Origin: DATMNI01 sp963817515
GTDB taxonomy: Bacteria; Acidobacteriota; Terriglobia; Bryobacterales; Bryobacteraceae
DNA length: 64,000 nt
Direction of reading: 5' to 3'
NCBI GenBank assembly: GCA_963817515.1
Contig: CAWFPJ010000001.1
Coordinates: forward strand, 192,255 to 256,254
The notes under the pieces are model-generated. The model had not been told where the DNA came from, ran no database searches, and worked only from the letters and a program-made list of their open reading frames with translations. This document shows, one piece after another, positions 42,202 to 49,635 of this stretch. Both the position numbers and the translations under genes were made by a program. The number at the start of each line of letters is the position of its first letter. Positions within the stretch are counted from its first letter, which is position 1.

Positions 42202-43302
42202 TTACTTGCCGTGGCCGCCGCCACCACTGGCGCCGCCACCTCCGCCATGGCCCGCCGATGAGGCGCCGGCGGATGATGCCGCAGTCGATCCAGAGGACAT
42301 AGTCGCGGCAGAACTCATGCTGGGCCCCGATGAGGCAACGGCACCCGAGTACCCGCCTGAACTAGCGCCCATCGAAGGGTAATAGCCGCCAGTGCCGCCG
42401 CCGTAACCGCCGCCACGCGGAACCGGAGGCGCCACATAGTACATGCGGGCCACCGTATTCGGGCTCCAGTAACGGTATCCGTAAGGGCTGTAAATGTTGG
42501 AGCCGCATGGGATATACGTCACCATGCCGTACCAGTTGTTGTAACGCCATCCACACGGGTTGTAGCAGGGGCTATTAACGGGCACGCCGTTTACGGGTAT
42601 GCCGACAGCATCCACAAGGTTGGTGCGGTAATTTGTGCCGTAATTCGTGCAGCCGTAGTCGTGAACCTGTTTGGCTGAGGAGACATTGGCCATGGCGACA
42701 TTCTCGGCGCGCCGTTTGCTCCAGCGGTCCAGCGCGTCGGTGTCTTCCTTGTTGAACTTTTCAACGGAGGCCGTGTTGCTATCGAGACTCAGCATCCTGC
42801 CGGCGCCCACCGGTGTGGTCTGTTCGCCGGTGGTGACCGAGGCCACGCCATCGAAAACCTTGACACGCCCGGGCTCCAGATCGAACCGATATAAACCGTG
42901 CTTGGCGATCAGGATGGACGCTTTGTTGGCCACTACGGTCACATTGGTATCTTTGGCGATTTCATCGGCTTCCACCACCGCCGAACCGGTAAGAACTTCG
43001 AGCCGGGTGTCGATGAGCCGGTTGGTGATCATGCGGAAGGAGCTGTTTTCGCCGACGCGAAGAAACACGCCCGGGCTCAGGAGAACTTCGGCGCGGCCTT
43101 CCTCAGTCCGCAGCACCATTTTCTCTTTGACATCGGGGAAGCTGGTGAGCGACGGCTGCACCAGTTGATCGCCGACAAAGACCTTGCCCTCAACATATGC
43201 CACCAAGCCGGATTTAGCCGAGATCACGGGTTGCGCCGATGCCCCAATCGCACCCAGCGCGAGAATGGCAGCGGTAAGCGCCACACTCGAAACGTGCTTC
43301 AT
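42202..43302 (-). CDS. Secreted FecR-domain protein with Gly/Ser-rich tail
   Basis: About 366 aa from ATG 43302; an ATG two codons upstream is also possible. A signal peptide (VALTAAILALGAIGASAQ) precedes a FecR-type domain (residues about 35-190: VEGKVFVGDQL, KMVLRTEEGRAEVLLSPGVF, RFDLEPGRVKVFDGVASV). The second half is Tyr/Asn/Pro-rich, then a Gly/Ser/Ala-rich low-complexity tail. No sigma factor or anti-sigma pairing is present, so this is the periplasmic FecR-like kind, not a signal transducer. A GAGGTG ribosome site and TATAAA (43329-43324) lie upstream. Confidence 0.82.
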   Translation of the reverse strand: MKHVSSVALTAAILALGAIGASAQPVISAKSGLVAYVEGKVFVGDQLVQPSLTSFPDVKEKMVLRTEEGRAEVLLSPGVFLRVGENSSFRMITNRLIDTRLEVLTGSAVVEADEIAKDTNVTVVANKASILIAKHGLYRFDLEPGRVKVFDGVASVTTGEQTTPVGAGRMLSLDSNTASVEKFNKEDTDALDRWSKRRAENVAMANVSSAKQVHDYGCTNYGTNYRTNLVDAVGIPVNGVPVNSPCYNPCGWRYNNWYGMVTYIPCGSNIYSPYGYRYWSPNTVARMYYVAPPVPRGGGYGGGTGGYYPSMGASSGGYSGAVASSGPSMSSAATMSSGSTAASSAGASSAGHGGGGGASGGGGHGK

Positions 43303-43381
43303 AAACACCTCACTCTACTTCACTTTATAGCTTGCGCACTGGCAGAGCCGTTGTCAATAGGCACACACTGTATCTTTGGAA

Positions 43382-44707
43382 CTACAGACGCACGATCTTA
43401 GAAGAGTTCACACCTCTTAATGCATTGCGTGTATCCACGATAAGGGGCGCCCGGGACAATAGCGCCCGATAGTCAAAGGCTGCGTGGTCGGTGATGATGA
43501 CGGCGCAATCGGCGGAGGCGACGGCGTCTTCCGGGCTCGAAATGAGGTCGAGGCCCTCCACCCGGAGGTGGGGAACATGAGGGTCGCTATAGGAAATGAT
43601 GCCGCCGCGGCGTTTCAGCAGCAGCATGATGTCGAGCGCCGGAGACTCGCGCACATCGTCGATATTGCGCTTGTACGCCACCCCCAGCACGTGAATCTTC
43701 GATCCCTTAACCGGCTTGCCGGCATCGTTGAGCGCGTTCTGTATTTTGTCCACCACGAAATCCGGCATCTGCCCGTTGATATAGCCGGCCAGTTCGATGA
43801 ACCGCGCCTCAATGCCCGCCTGCCTGGTCTTCCAGGAAAGGTAAAACGGGTCGATCGGGATGCAGTGCCCGCCCAGCCCCGGGCCGGGATAAAACGGCAT
43901 GAAGCCGAACGGCTTGGTGGCCGCGGCATCGATCACTTCCCAGACGTTGATCCCCATACGGTCGCACATCAAGGCGATCTCATTGGCCAGCCCGATGTTG
44001 ATCATGCGGAAAGTGTTCTCCAGCAGCTTGACCATTTCGGCCACCTGGGTGGAAGCTACCGGCACCACGTGGTCCAGGGCCTGTGAGTAAAACAGGCGGC
44101 CCATCTCAGTGCAGCCGGCCGTGCAGCCGCCGACCACCTTCGGAATGTTGGAGGTGTGGAAATTCGGATTGCCTGGGTCCACTCGTTCCGGTGAGAAACA
44201 CAGGAAGAAATCGCGGCCCACTTCCAGGCCCGACTTGGCAAGCATGGGCAGCACCAGCTCGTCGGTGGTACCGGGATAGGTAGTGGATTCCAGAATCACC
44301 AGCGTGCCGGCATGGAAATAGCGCGCGATTTCCTGGCTGGCGGACACGATGTAGCTCATGTCCGGGTCCTTGGTTTTGCGCAGCGGCGTGGGAACGCAGA
44401 TGTTGATGGTATCGAGTTCCTGGACGGCTGCGAAATCGGTGGTGGCGCGCAGTTTGCCGGCTTCCACCAACGGAGCCAGAGTGGCAGTAGGGATATCGCC
44501 GATGTAGGAATCACCCGCGTTGACGCGGCGAACTTTCTCTTCGCTGAGGTCGATGCCGGTGACCGTGAAACCGGCCCTGGCAAACTCAACGGCCAGCGGC
44601 AGGCCCACATAGCCCAGCCCGACGATTCCAACGCGGGCGCGTCGGGAGCTGATTTTCTCGGCCAGCATCTGGGCCGTGGCTCGGATCGCGAACGGTGTTT
44701 CAAGCAT
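43382..44707 (-). CDS. UDP-sugar dehydrogenase (WecC/TviB type)
   Basis: About 441 aa from ATG 44707. The N-terminal Rossmann domain has RVGIVGLGYVGLPLAVEFAR. The middle holds the catalytic-region motifs GTLVILESTTYPGTTDE and FSPERVDPGN. The central domain carries LANEIALMCDRMGINVWEV and the NAD-sugar enzyme signature PGPGLGGHCIPIDPFYLSW, although the expected catalytic Cys is in GGHCIP. The C-terminal domain includes VLGVAYKRNIDDVRESPA. It oxidises a UDP-HexNAc to the uronate for surface polysaccharide. No other polysaccharide genes are in the window. Confidence 0.93.
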   Translation of the reverse strand: MLETPFAIRATAQMLAEKISSRRARVGIVGLGYVGLPLAVEFARAGFTVTGIDLSEEKVRRVNAGDSYIGDIPTATLAPLVEAGKLRATTDFAAVQELDTINICVPTPLRKTKDPDMSYIVSASQEIARYFHAGTLVILESTTYPGTTDELVLPMLAKSGLEVGRDFFLCFSPERVDPGNPNFHTSNIPKVVGGCTAGCTEMGRLFYSQALDHVVPVASTQVAEMVKLLENTFRMINIGLANEIALMCDRMGINVWEVIDAAATKPFGFMPFYPGPGLGGHCIPIDPFYLSWKTRQAGIEARFIELAGYINGQMPDFVVDKIQNALNDAGKPVKGSKIHVLGVAYKRNIDDVRESPALDIMLLLKRRGGIISYSDPHVPHLRVEGLDLISSPEDAVASADCAVIITDHAAFDYRALLSRAPLIVDTRNALRGVNSSKIVRL

Positions 44708-44747
44708 TAAGCTGCTATTGTCCCATATACGCACCACAGCCGATGTG

Positions 44748-44791
44748 CTCTCTCTGCGTTTTGCTCCGCGCCTCAGCGGCTCTGCGGTTGA
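44748..44791 (-). repeat. Solitary CGCAGAG-type repeat (GxxExxY-flank family)
   Basis: On the minus strand TCAACCGCAGAGCCGCTGAG is followed by GCGCGGAGCAAAACGCAGAG. The order and spacing match the flanks of the GxxExxY cassette at 4828-5376. No GxxExxY gene is here. It lies between the dehydrogenase start and the ALDH promoter region. Confidence 0.65.
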
Positions 44792-44802
44792 TCAGGCGCG
44801 AT

Positions 44803-44832
44803 TTGACAATTGACGCCATTCTCAATTACTGT
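44803..44832 (+). promoter_or_regulatory. Candidate ALDH promoter
   Basis: TTGACA (44803-44808) with TACTGT (44827-44832) at an 18-bp spacing; a second TTGACG follows at 44810. The leader to ATG 44881 is about 40 nt. Confidence 0.4.
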
Positions 44833-44880
44833 ACAACCGAACGGAGTGCTTGCCTCGAAAGAGCTCGAAAAGAGAACCAT

Positions 44881-46380
44881 ATGACCATCACCTTGCAGAA
44901 GCCATCGCTCAGTCCGGCCGCCGCGAAGTTCCTGGCGAAGGAGCCCAAGCTTTTCATCAATGGAAAATGGGTAGCCGCAGTCAGCGGCAAGACCTTTCCC
45001 GTCGAAGACCCGGCGACCGAAGAGATCATCGCTCAAGTGCCTGCCGGTGACAAGGCCGACATCGACCTTGCCGTCGCCGCCGCACGCCGGGCCTTCGAAT
45101 CCGGCCCCTGGTCACGCATCTCGCCAGCCGATCGGTCGCGCCTGATATGGCGCCTTGGCGACCTGCTGGAGCAACACAGCGACGAGTTCGCCGAACTCGA
45201 AGCCCTCGACAACGGCAAGCCCGTAACCAATGCCCGCAGGGGCGATGTGCAGGGCTCCATCGAGATGTTCCGCTACATGGCCGGGTGGGCAACGCGTTTG
45301 AACGGAGAGTCGATTCCCGTCTCCAGTCCGGGTAATTGGCATGCCTACACTTTGCGGGAACCCGTTGGCGTAGTCGGCCAGATCATCCCGTGGAATTTCC
45401 CGCTCATGATGGCGGCATGGAAGATCGCACCGGCGCTGGCAGCCGGGTGCACGATTGTCCTCAAGCCGGCCGAGCAGACCCCGCTTTCCGCCCTTCGCCT
45501 GGGGGAGCTGATTCAGGAAGTGGGCATCCCCGATGGCGTCGTCAACATAGTAACGGGATTTGGCGAGACCGCCGGCGCAGCACTAGCCGAGCATCCCGAC
45601 GTGGACAAGGTGGCATTCACCGGGTCCACCGAAGTTGGAAAACTGATCGTGAAGGCCGCCGCTGAAAATCTCAAGCGGGTCTCGCTCGAACTTGGCGGCA
45701 AGTCTCCGGCTATTGTTTTTCCGGATGCTGACCTGGATCTCGCCATTGCCGGAACGGCTTCCGCCATCTTCTACAATCAGGGACAGTGCTGTACGGCCGG
45801 CTCGCGCCTCTTTGCGCACAAGTCTATCTACGACCGCATCGTCGACGGCGTAGTGGCAGAGGCCGCCAAGATGAAGATCGGGCACGGACTCGACCGGACT
45901 GTCAATCTGGGCCCTCTGGTTTCGAAAGAGCAGCATCAGCGCGTTACGGGCTTCATCGAATCCGGCCGCAGCGAGGGCGCCGAGGTGGTTACGGGCGGAC
46001 AGACTTCCGGCTCCCAGGGCTACTTCGTCGAACCCACCGTGCTGGCTGGGACCAACCGGAACATGCGAGTGGTCCGGGAGGAAATTTTTGGCCCCGTTGT
46101 CTGCGTTCAATCGTTCGACGACGAAGATCTGGACGCAGTGGCGCGGTTCGCAAACGACACCGAATACGGCCTGCAGGCCAGTGTGTGGACGCGCAATTTG
46201 CGCGTGGCTCACATGATGGCGCGCAAGATCAAAGCCGGCACCATCTGCATCAACACGCACAATTACGGCGATCCGGCCTGGCCCTTTGGAGGGTACAAAC
46301 AGTCCGGCTGGGGCCGTGAAATGGGCAAGGAAGTCATGGAGCACTACACCGAAACGAAATCCGTCGCGGCAAGGCTGTAA
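44881..46380 (+). CDS. NAD(P)-dependent aldehyde dehydrogenase
   Basis: A 499-aa ALDH from ATG 44881; the longer frame crosses a repeat. Motifs are complete: VGQIIPWNFPLMMAAWKIAP, KPAEQTPLSALRLGELI, VAFTGSTEVGKLI, LELGGKSPAIVFPDADLD (general base Glu), NQGQCCTAGSRLFAHK (catalytic Cys) and EEIFGPVVCVQSF, ending WPFGGYKQSGWGREMGKEV. It is closest to ALDH1/2-type enzymes that oxidise acetaldehyde and larger aldehydes. It could dispose of acetaldehyde from the ethanolamine pathway, but no linkage shows this. The convergent AraC gene lies 133 bp downstream. Confidence 0.95.
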   Translation: MTITLQKPSLSPAAAKFLAKEPKLFINGKWVAAVSGKTFPVEDPATEEIIAQVPAGDKADIDLAVAAARRAFESGPWSRISPADRSRLIWRLGDLLEQHSDEFAELEALDNGKPVTNARRGDVQGSIEMFRYMAGWATRLNGESIPVSSPGNWHAYTLREPVGVVGQIIPWNFPLMMAAWKIAPALAAGCTIVLKPAEQTPLSALRLGELIQEVGIPDGVVNIVTGFGETAGAALAEHPDVDKVAFTGSTEVGKLIVKAAAENLKRVSLELGGKSPAIVFPDADLDLAIAGTASAIFYNQGQCCTAGSRLFAHKSIYDRIVDGVVAEAAKMKIGHGLDRTVNLGPLVSKEQHQRVTGFIESGRSEGAEVVTGGQTSGSQGYFVEPTVLAGTNRNMRVVREEIFGPVVCVQSFDDEDLDAVARFANDTEYGLQASVWTRNLRVAHMMARKIKAGTICINTHNYGDPAWPFGGYKQSGWGREMGKEVMEHYTETKSVAARL

Positions 46381-46513
46381 GGCGCTATTTCTCTACAGGC
46401 ACGGGCATCGGGGCGGGCGCCAGACGGTTGGCGTTCTGGAACCGGAGCATCCAGCCGGGATACTCAGGCGGCAGTGCGCTGACCTTGCCTGATTCTGCAA
46501 TTCCCCGGGCGCG

Positions 46514-47443
46514 TCAGGCCACCGCCGCTTGTTCGGAAGCGTCCAGGCCGAGCATCTGCCGTACTCGCGTTACCTCTTCCCTGGGAGTCTGGCCGAAGTA
46601 GCGCTTGAACTCTCTGCTGAACTGCGAAGGGCTTTCGTAACCCACTCTGTCCGCGGCTGCCGCTGCGCCCAAACCGTCATGCGCCATGAACATCCGCGCC
46701 TTGTGCAGGCGGACGGCTTTCAGGTACTGCAGCGGTGAAGTCTCCGTCACGGTCTTGAAATTGTGATGGAAGGCGGATACGCTCACGCCGATTTCCTCAG
46801 CCATGCGCGCCACGTCCAGCGGCTCCGCGTACTTGCAGTGTATCCGCTGCAACACCGCGTGAATCTGCGCTACCTGCCCGTTCCGGCCCAGCATCGCCAG
46901 GAGCGCATCGCCGCGCGGGCCGCACAACACACGATAGGTGATCTCCCGCACGATACCGGGGCCCAGCACCAGCGCCTCAACCGGCGAGCGTAAGCACTCC
47001 AGCAGCCTCACGGCGGCTTCGCTTAACGGTGCGTCCAGCGGAGTTGCGCACATACTTCTCTGGTCATCGGAGGGGCCCTGTCGCCTGACATCCATCTTGA
47101 TGGCCAGCTCGCTCAGAACCGCCAGATCCATACGGACCGATAATCCCAGCATCGGCTCCCCGTGTCCGGTTTCCGTTTCGCATTCGAACGGAAGCGGTAC
47201 CGATAAGACCAGGTAGTTGTTCGCGTCGTAGATAAAACGCCGGTCCCCGAGGTAACCTTTCTTGCGGCCGTTTGCGACAATGAAAACGCTGGGGTCATAC
47301 ATGACCGGCGTGCGCGGATAGTTACGGTCCGCACGCGCCAGCCTCACCCCATCCAGGAGGGATGCGCGCATCCCCTCGCCCGTAGTCAGTCTGGCCAACA
47401 ACTCCTTCATCCTTCGCCGATTCTTCTCGAGGGTTGTATCCAT
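46514..47443 (-). CDS. AraC-family transcriptional regulator
   Basis: About 309 aa from ATG 47443, which begins MDTTLEKNRRRMKELLARLT. An N-terminal AraC_N-type cupin domain (residues about 20-170: RTPVMYDPSVFIVANGRKKG, NYLVLSVPLPFECET) precedes two C-terminal HTH motifs: MAEEIGVSVSAFHHNFKTVT and AAAADRVGYESPSQFSREFK, with RYFGQTPREEV. The group often controls oxidoreductases or aldehyde enzymes, and the ALDH gene is its convergent neighbour. The 46381-46513 spacer holds no gene. The PEBP gene diverges 200 bp away. Confidence 0.9.
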   Translation of the reverse strand: MDTTLEKNRRRMKELLARLTTGEGMRASLLDGVRLARADRNYPRTPVMYDPSVFIVANGRKKGYLGDRRFIYDANNYLVLSVPLPFECETETGHGEPMLGLSVRMDLAVLSELAIKMDVRRQGPSDDQRSMCATPLDAPLSEAAVRLLECLRSPVEALVLGPGIVREITYRVLCGPRGDALLAMLGRNGQVAQIHAVLQRIHCKYAEPLDVARMAEEIGVSVSAFHHNFKTVTETSPLQYLKAVRLHKARMFMAHDGLGAAAAADRVGYESPSQFSREFKRYFGQTPREEVTRVRQMLGLDASEQAAVA

Positions 47444-47642
47444 AAGCGACCGTCTTTCCCATTCAGTATAGACGCGAGGCCTTCTTCTGACGAGGTATTC
47501 TCCGATGGTTTGCAGAATTAGGCAAGGGAGGCCGTTATAAGGGCCTCTCAGGGATAAAGATGTATGGTGCAAAAGACTTCATCTCGGATACACTACAAAA
47601 TGACCGTTGGGACAAATAGATTTTCTTGAGGAGAAAACGCCA

Positions 47643-48266
47643 ATGAATACAATGCAACGAGGTCTGCTTTCGACGATCGTCGTCATATCGTCCTCTGCCA
47701 TGGCGATGGCGCAGGCGCCCGCCGGGGGACGGGGAGCCGCGCCGCCGCGCCTGGTGCTTTCGGTCACCACGACGGCTTGGCCGGACGGCGGTGAGGTTCC
47801 CATGAGAAATGCCGGCCGCGGTGAGAACAAATCGCCGGCGTTCGAATTCCATTGGAACCTGGGCCCAAATCCGGGCACGGCGCCGGAAGGTCTGAAAACC
47901 TACGCCGTGATTTTTCATGACATCGAGAATTCCTCCAACAAGACTACAGCCGACACGCTCCACTGGACCGCGTTCAATATCCCTGGGACGGCCAAGGGCT
48001 TGCCGGAAGGGCTGGGGTCGGGCGACCTGCCCGATGGAACGCGGAACGGTCCAGGCATTGCATCCCGTGGCGGGAATCCGCCGGCCTATTTTGGGCCCGG
48101 CGCCGGTCCAGGGCCCTTCCATCACTACGTGTTCGAGTTTTATGCGCTGGATACGAAACTGGATCTGCCGGCCAACACGACGCGCGACGATTTGCTGAAG
48201 GCGATGGATGGCCACATCATTGGCAAGGCGGCATGGTTTGGCCGCTACCATGCGCCCTCCCAATAG
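47643..48266 (+). CDS. Secreted PEBP/YbhB-type protein
   Basis: A 207-aa phosphatidylethanolamine-binding-protein family member with a signal peptide (GLLSTIVVISSSAMAMAQ). Family motifs include NKSPAFEFHWNLGP, YAVIFHDIENS, LHWTAFNIPGTAKGLPEG, NGPGIASRGGNPPAYFGPGA and FHHYVFEFYALDTKLDLPA. It belongs to the Raf-kinase-inhibitor-like YbhB/YbcL group; bacterial roles are not settled. A GAGGAG ribosome site lies upstream of ATG 47643. The divergent AraC gene suggests possible control. Confidence 0.9.
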   Translation: MNTMQRGLLSTIVVISSSAMAMAQAPAGGRGAAPPRLVLSVTTTAWPDGGEVPMRNAGRGENKSPAFEFHWNLGPNPGTAPEGLKTYAVIFHDIENSSNKTTADTLHWTAFNIPGTAKGLPEGLGSGDLPDGTRNGPGIASRGGNPPAYFGPGAGPGPFHHYVFEFYALDTKLDLPANTTRDDLLKAMDGHIIGKAAWFGRYHAPSQ

Positions 48267-48327
48267 CCATTCATCGAAGGGCCGCCGATCGGGTTCCGAC
48301 CTGAGAAGGCCCGGCTGTTTCCGTGGC

Positions 48328-48915
48328 CTATCTTGAAGACTGCTGCCTGACGCGAGCGACGAAGTTCAAGGCCGCCGAGTTCATGCAAAAGCGCAAGTGA
48401 GTGGGCGGCGGACCATCGTCAAAGACATGCCCCAGATGAGCGCTGCATCGGCTGCACAGTACCTCATCTCTTTGCATTCCAAGTGAGTTGTCACCCTGGA
48501 TGGCGACATTTTCTTTGGCGATGGGCTGCCAGAAACTGGGCCAGCCCGTGCCGGATTCGAACTTTGTTTTGGAATCGAAGAGAACCGTACTGCAGCAAAT
48601 GCAGGAATACAGCCCGTCCGCGTGGTTGTTGGCGTACTTGCCCGTGAACGGCCGCTCCGTACCCGCTCTGCGCGTTACCTCGAATTGTTCCGGCGTCAAC
48701 AGCTTCTTCCATTCGGCCAACGGTTTTTCAACCTTCTCTACCTCGGTAACCCCTGTTCGGAGGCCCGACGGGTCAAACTCGATAATACGCACCAGGTGCT
48801 TTTTCTCCGCCGCCGCGGCGGATTTAGGTCTGAGAACCACTGCTGCCGAACAGGCGCCGCCAAGAAGTCTTAGAAACAGCCGCCGCTGCATTGCGGGCGA
48901 GTTGAAAATTGTCAT
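48328..48915 (-). CDS. msrB: Exported methionine-R-sulfoxide reductase MsrB
   Basis: A 195-aa protein. ATG 48915 is chosen because GGAGGG lies 6 nt upstream; an internal ATG at 48891 has no ribosome site. A twin-arginine-like leader is seen as MQRRLFLRLLGG. The MsrB domain has the zinc cysteines in LYSCICCSTVLFDSKTKFES and EVLCSRCSAHLGHVFDDGP, and the catalytic Cys in RFCMNSAALNF. It reduces Met-R-SO in proteins, here most likely outside the cytoplasm. All metal and catalytic residues are present. Confidence 0.93.
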   Translation of the reverse strand: MTIFNSPAMQRRLFLRLLGGACSAAVVLRPKSAAAAEKKHLVRIIEFDPSGLRTGVTEVEKVEKPLAEWKKLLTPEQFEVTRRAGTERPFTGKYANNHADGLYSCICCSTVLFDSKTKFESGTGWPSFWQPIAKENVAIQGDNSLGMQRDEVLCSRCSAHLGHVFDDGPPPTHLRFCMNSAALNFVARVRQQSSR

Positions 48916-48960
48916 CTCTTCCCTCCTCTTACGCTGTTACCGTTGATCATAACATCCCGG

Positions 48961-49004
48961 TCGCGACACCCATCCGTTCCGCAACACCTACGCGACACCT
49001 ATCC
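48961..49004 (+). repeat. Short direct repeat left of the transposase element
   Basis: CGCGACACCCATCCG and CGCGACACCTATCCG occur about 28 bp apart just before the left REP-like end. They may mark the insertion neighbourhood. Confidence 0.45.
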
Positions 49005-49026
49005 GAGCCGCGACCGTAAGGGAGCG
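49005..49026 (+). repeat. Left REP-like end of the transposase element
   Basis: GAGCCGCGACCGTAAGGGAG, then CG. The right end at 49566-49587 is the same sequence inverted, with one base changed. Confidence 0.9.
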
Positions 49027-49049
49027 TTTTCCGAACCACGCGAACAAAT

Positions 49050-49556
49050 TCAGGGTTCGTCACATTCGAACACGGACATAGCCTCACCTTGCTCGCCGAC
49101 TACATACCGAATGGCCGCCGAGACGTTCTGCGGTTTCCACAGCCATCGCGTGCTGCCATGCCGTGCCCATCGCTTTCGTCCCGGTGCGTCCAGCCCCATT
49201 CGATTCAGACGGCGGCTGGCGTAGACTTTGAAATCGCTCATCACGCGCTCTGGCGGAACCTCGGCTTCGACGACCGTGTGCACGTGATTGCTTCGCACAT
49301 GGGCCGCTAACAGATCCCATCCACGATGCGCACACACTTCCTGAATCGCTTCCAGGACGACATCGCGACGGATCTGGTCCAGATCATAAGGAACCTGATC
49401 CATCCGTTCGTTCTCGGCTGACGCACGCGCTGAATCCGCTTCGAGGATTGGACTCCCAGGCACATTGTGCTCGCGGTCGACGGAGCCCGATTCACTGCCA
49501 TGCAGATGGCTTCCGTAGACGGTAAAGGTGATCAGATACGTCACGGGCTGTGGCAC
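49050..49556 (-). CDS. REP-associated tyrosine transposase (Y1/RAYT, IS200-like)
   Basis: A 168-aa Y1-transposase-like protein. The HUH motif is NHVH with His 91 and His 93 (SNHVHTVVEAE), and the catalytic Tyr is 112 in SDFKVYASRRLN. The N-terminus YLITFTVYGSHLHGSE is the usual first strand, and RHGSTRWLWKPQNVSAAIRY the usual C-terminal part. It sits between inverted REP-like ends, and near-identical REP units occur at 9440 and 23426, the hallmark of RAYT systems. The encoded enzyme should nick and join REP hairpins as single-stranded DNA. Confidence 0.92.
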   Translation of the reverse strand: MPQPVTYLITFTVYGSHLHGSESGSVDREHNVPGSPILEADSARASAENERMDQVPYDLDQIRRDVVLEAIQEVCAHRGWDLLAAHVRSNHVHTVVEAEVPPERVMSDFKVYASRRLNRMGLDAPGRKRWARHGSTRWLWKPQNVSAAIRYVVGEQGEAMSVFECDEP

Positions 49557-49565
49557 TAATTCTAA

Positions 49566-49587
49566 CGCTCCCTCACGGTCGCGGCTC
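49566..49587 (-). repeat. Right REP-like end of the transposase element
   Basis: Inverted copy of the left end at 49005-49026, with G for A at one position. It lies 9 bp before the transposase start and 49 bp before the caspase-TPR gene. Confidence 0.9.
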
Positions 49588-49635
49588 GGTATGGGTCACT
49601 TCGCGCGCTCTGCCTGGGGTATCATCATCAAGCGT

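Noticed and set aside
44695..44880. N-terminal extension of the ALDH
   Set aside because: The extension crosses a CGCAGAG-type repeat and promoter-like sequence; ALDH homology starts just after ATG 44881.
48961..49587. CRISPR-like array near the transposase
   Set aside because: Only two short direct repeats and two inverted REP ends; no regular spacer-repeat pattern anywhere in the window despite the Cas6-like gene.
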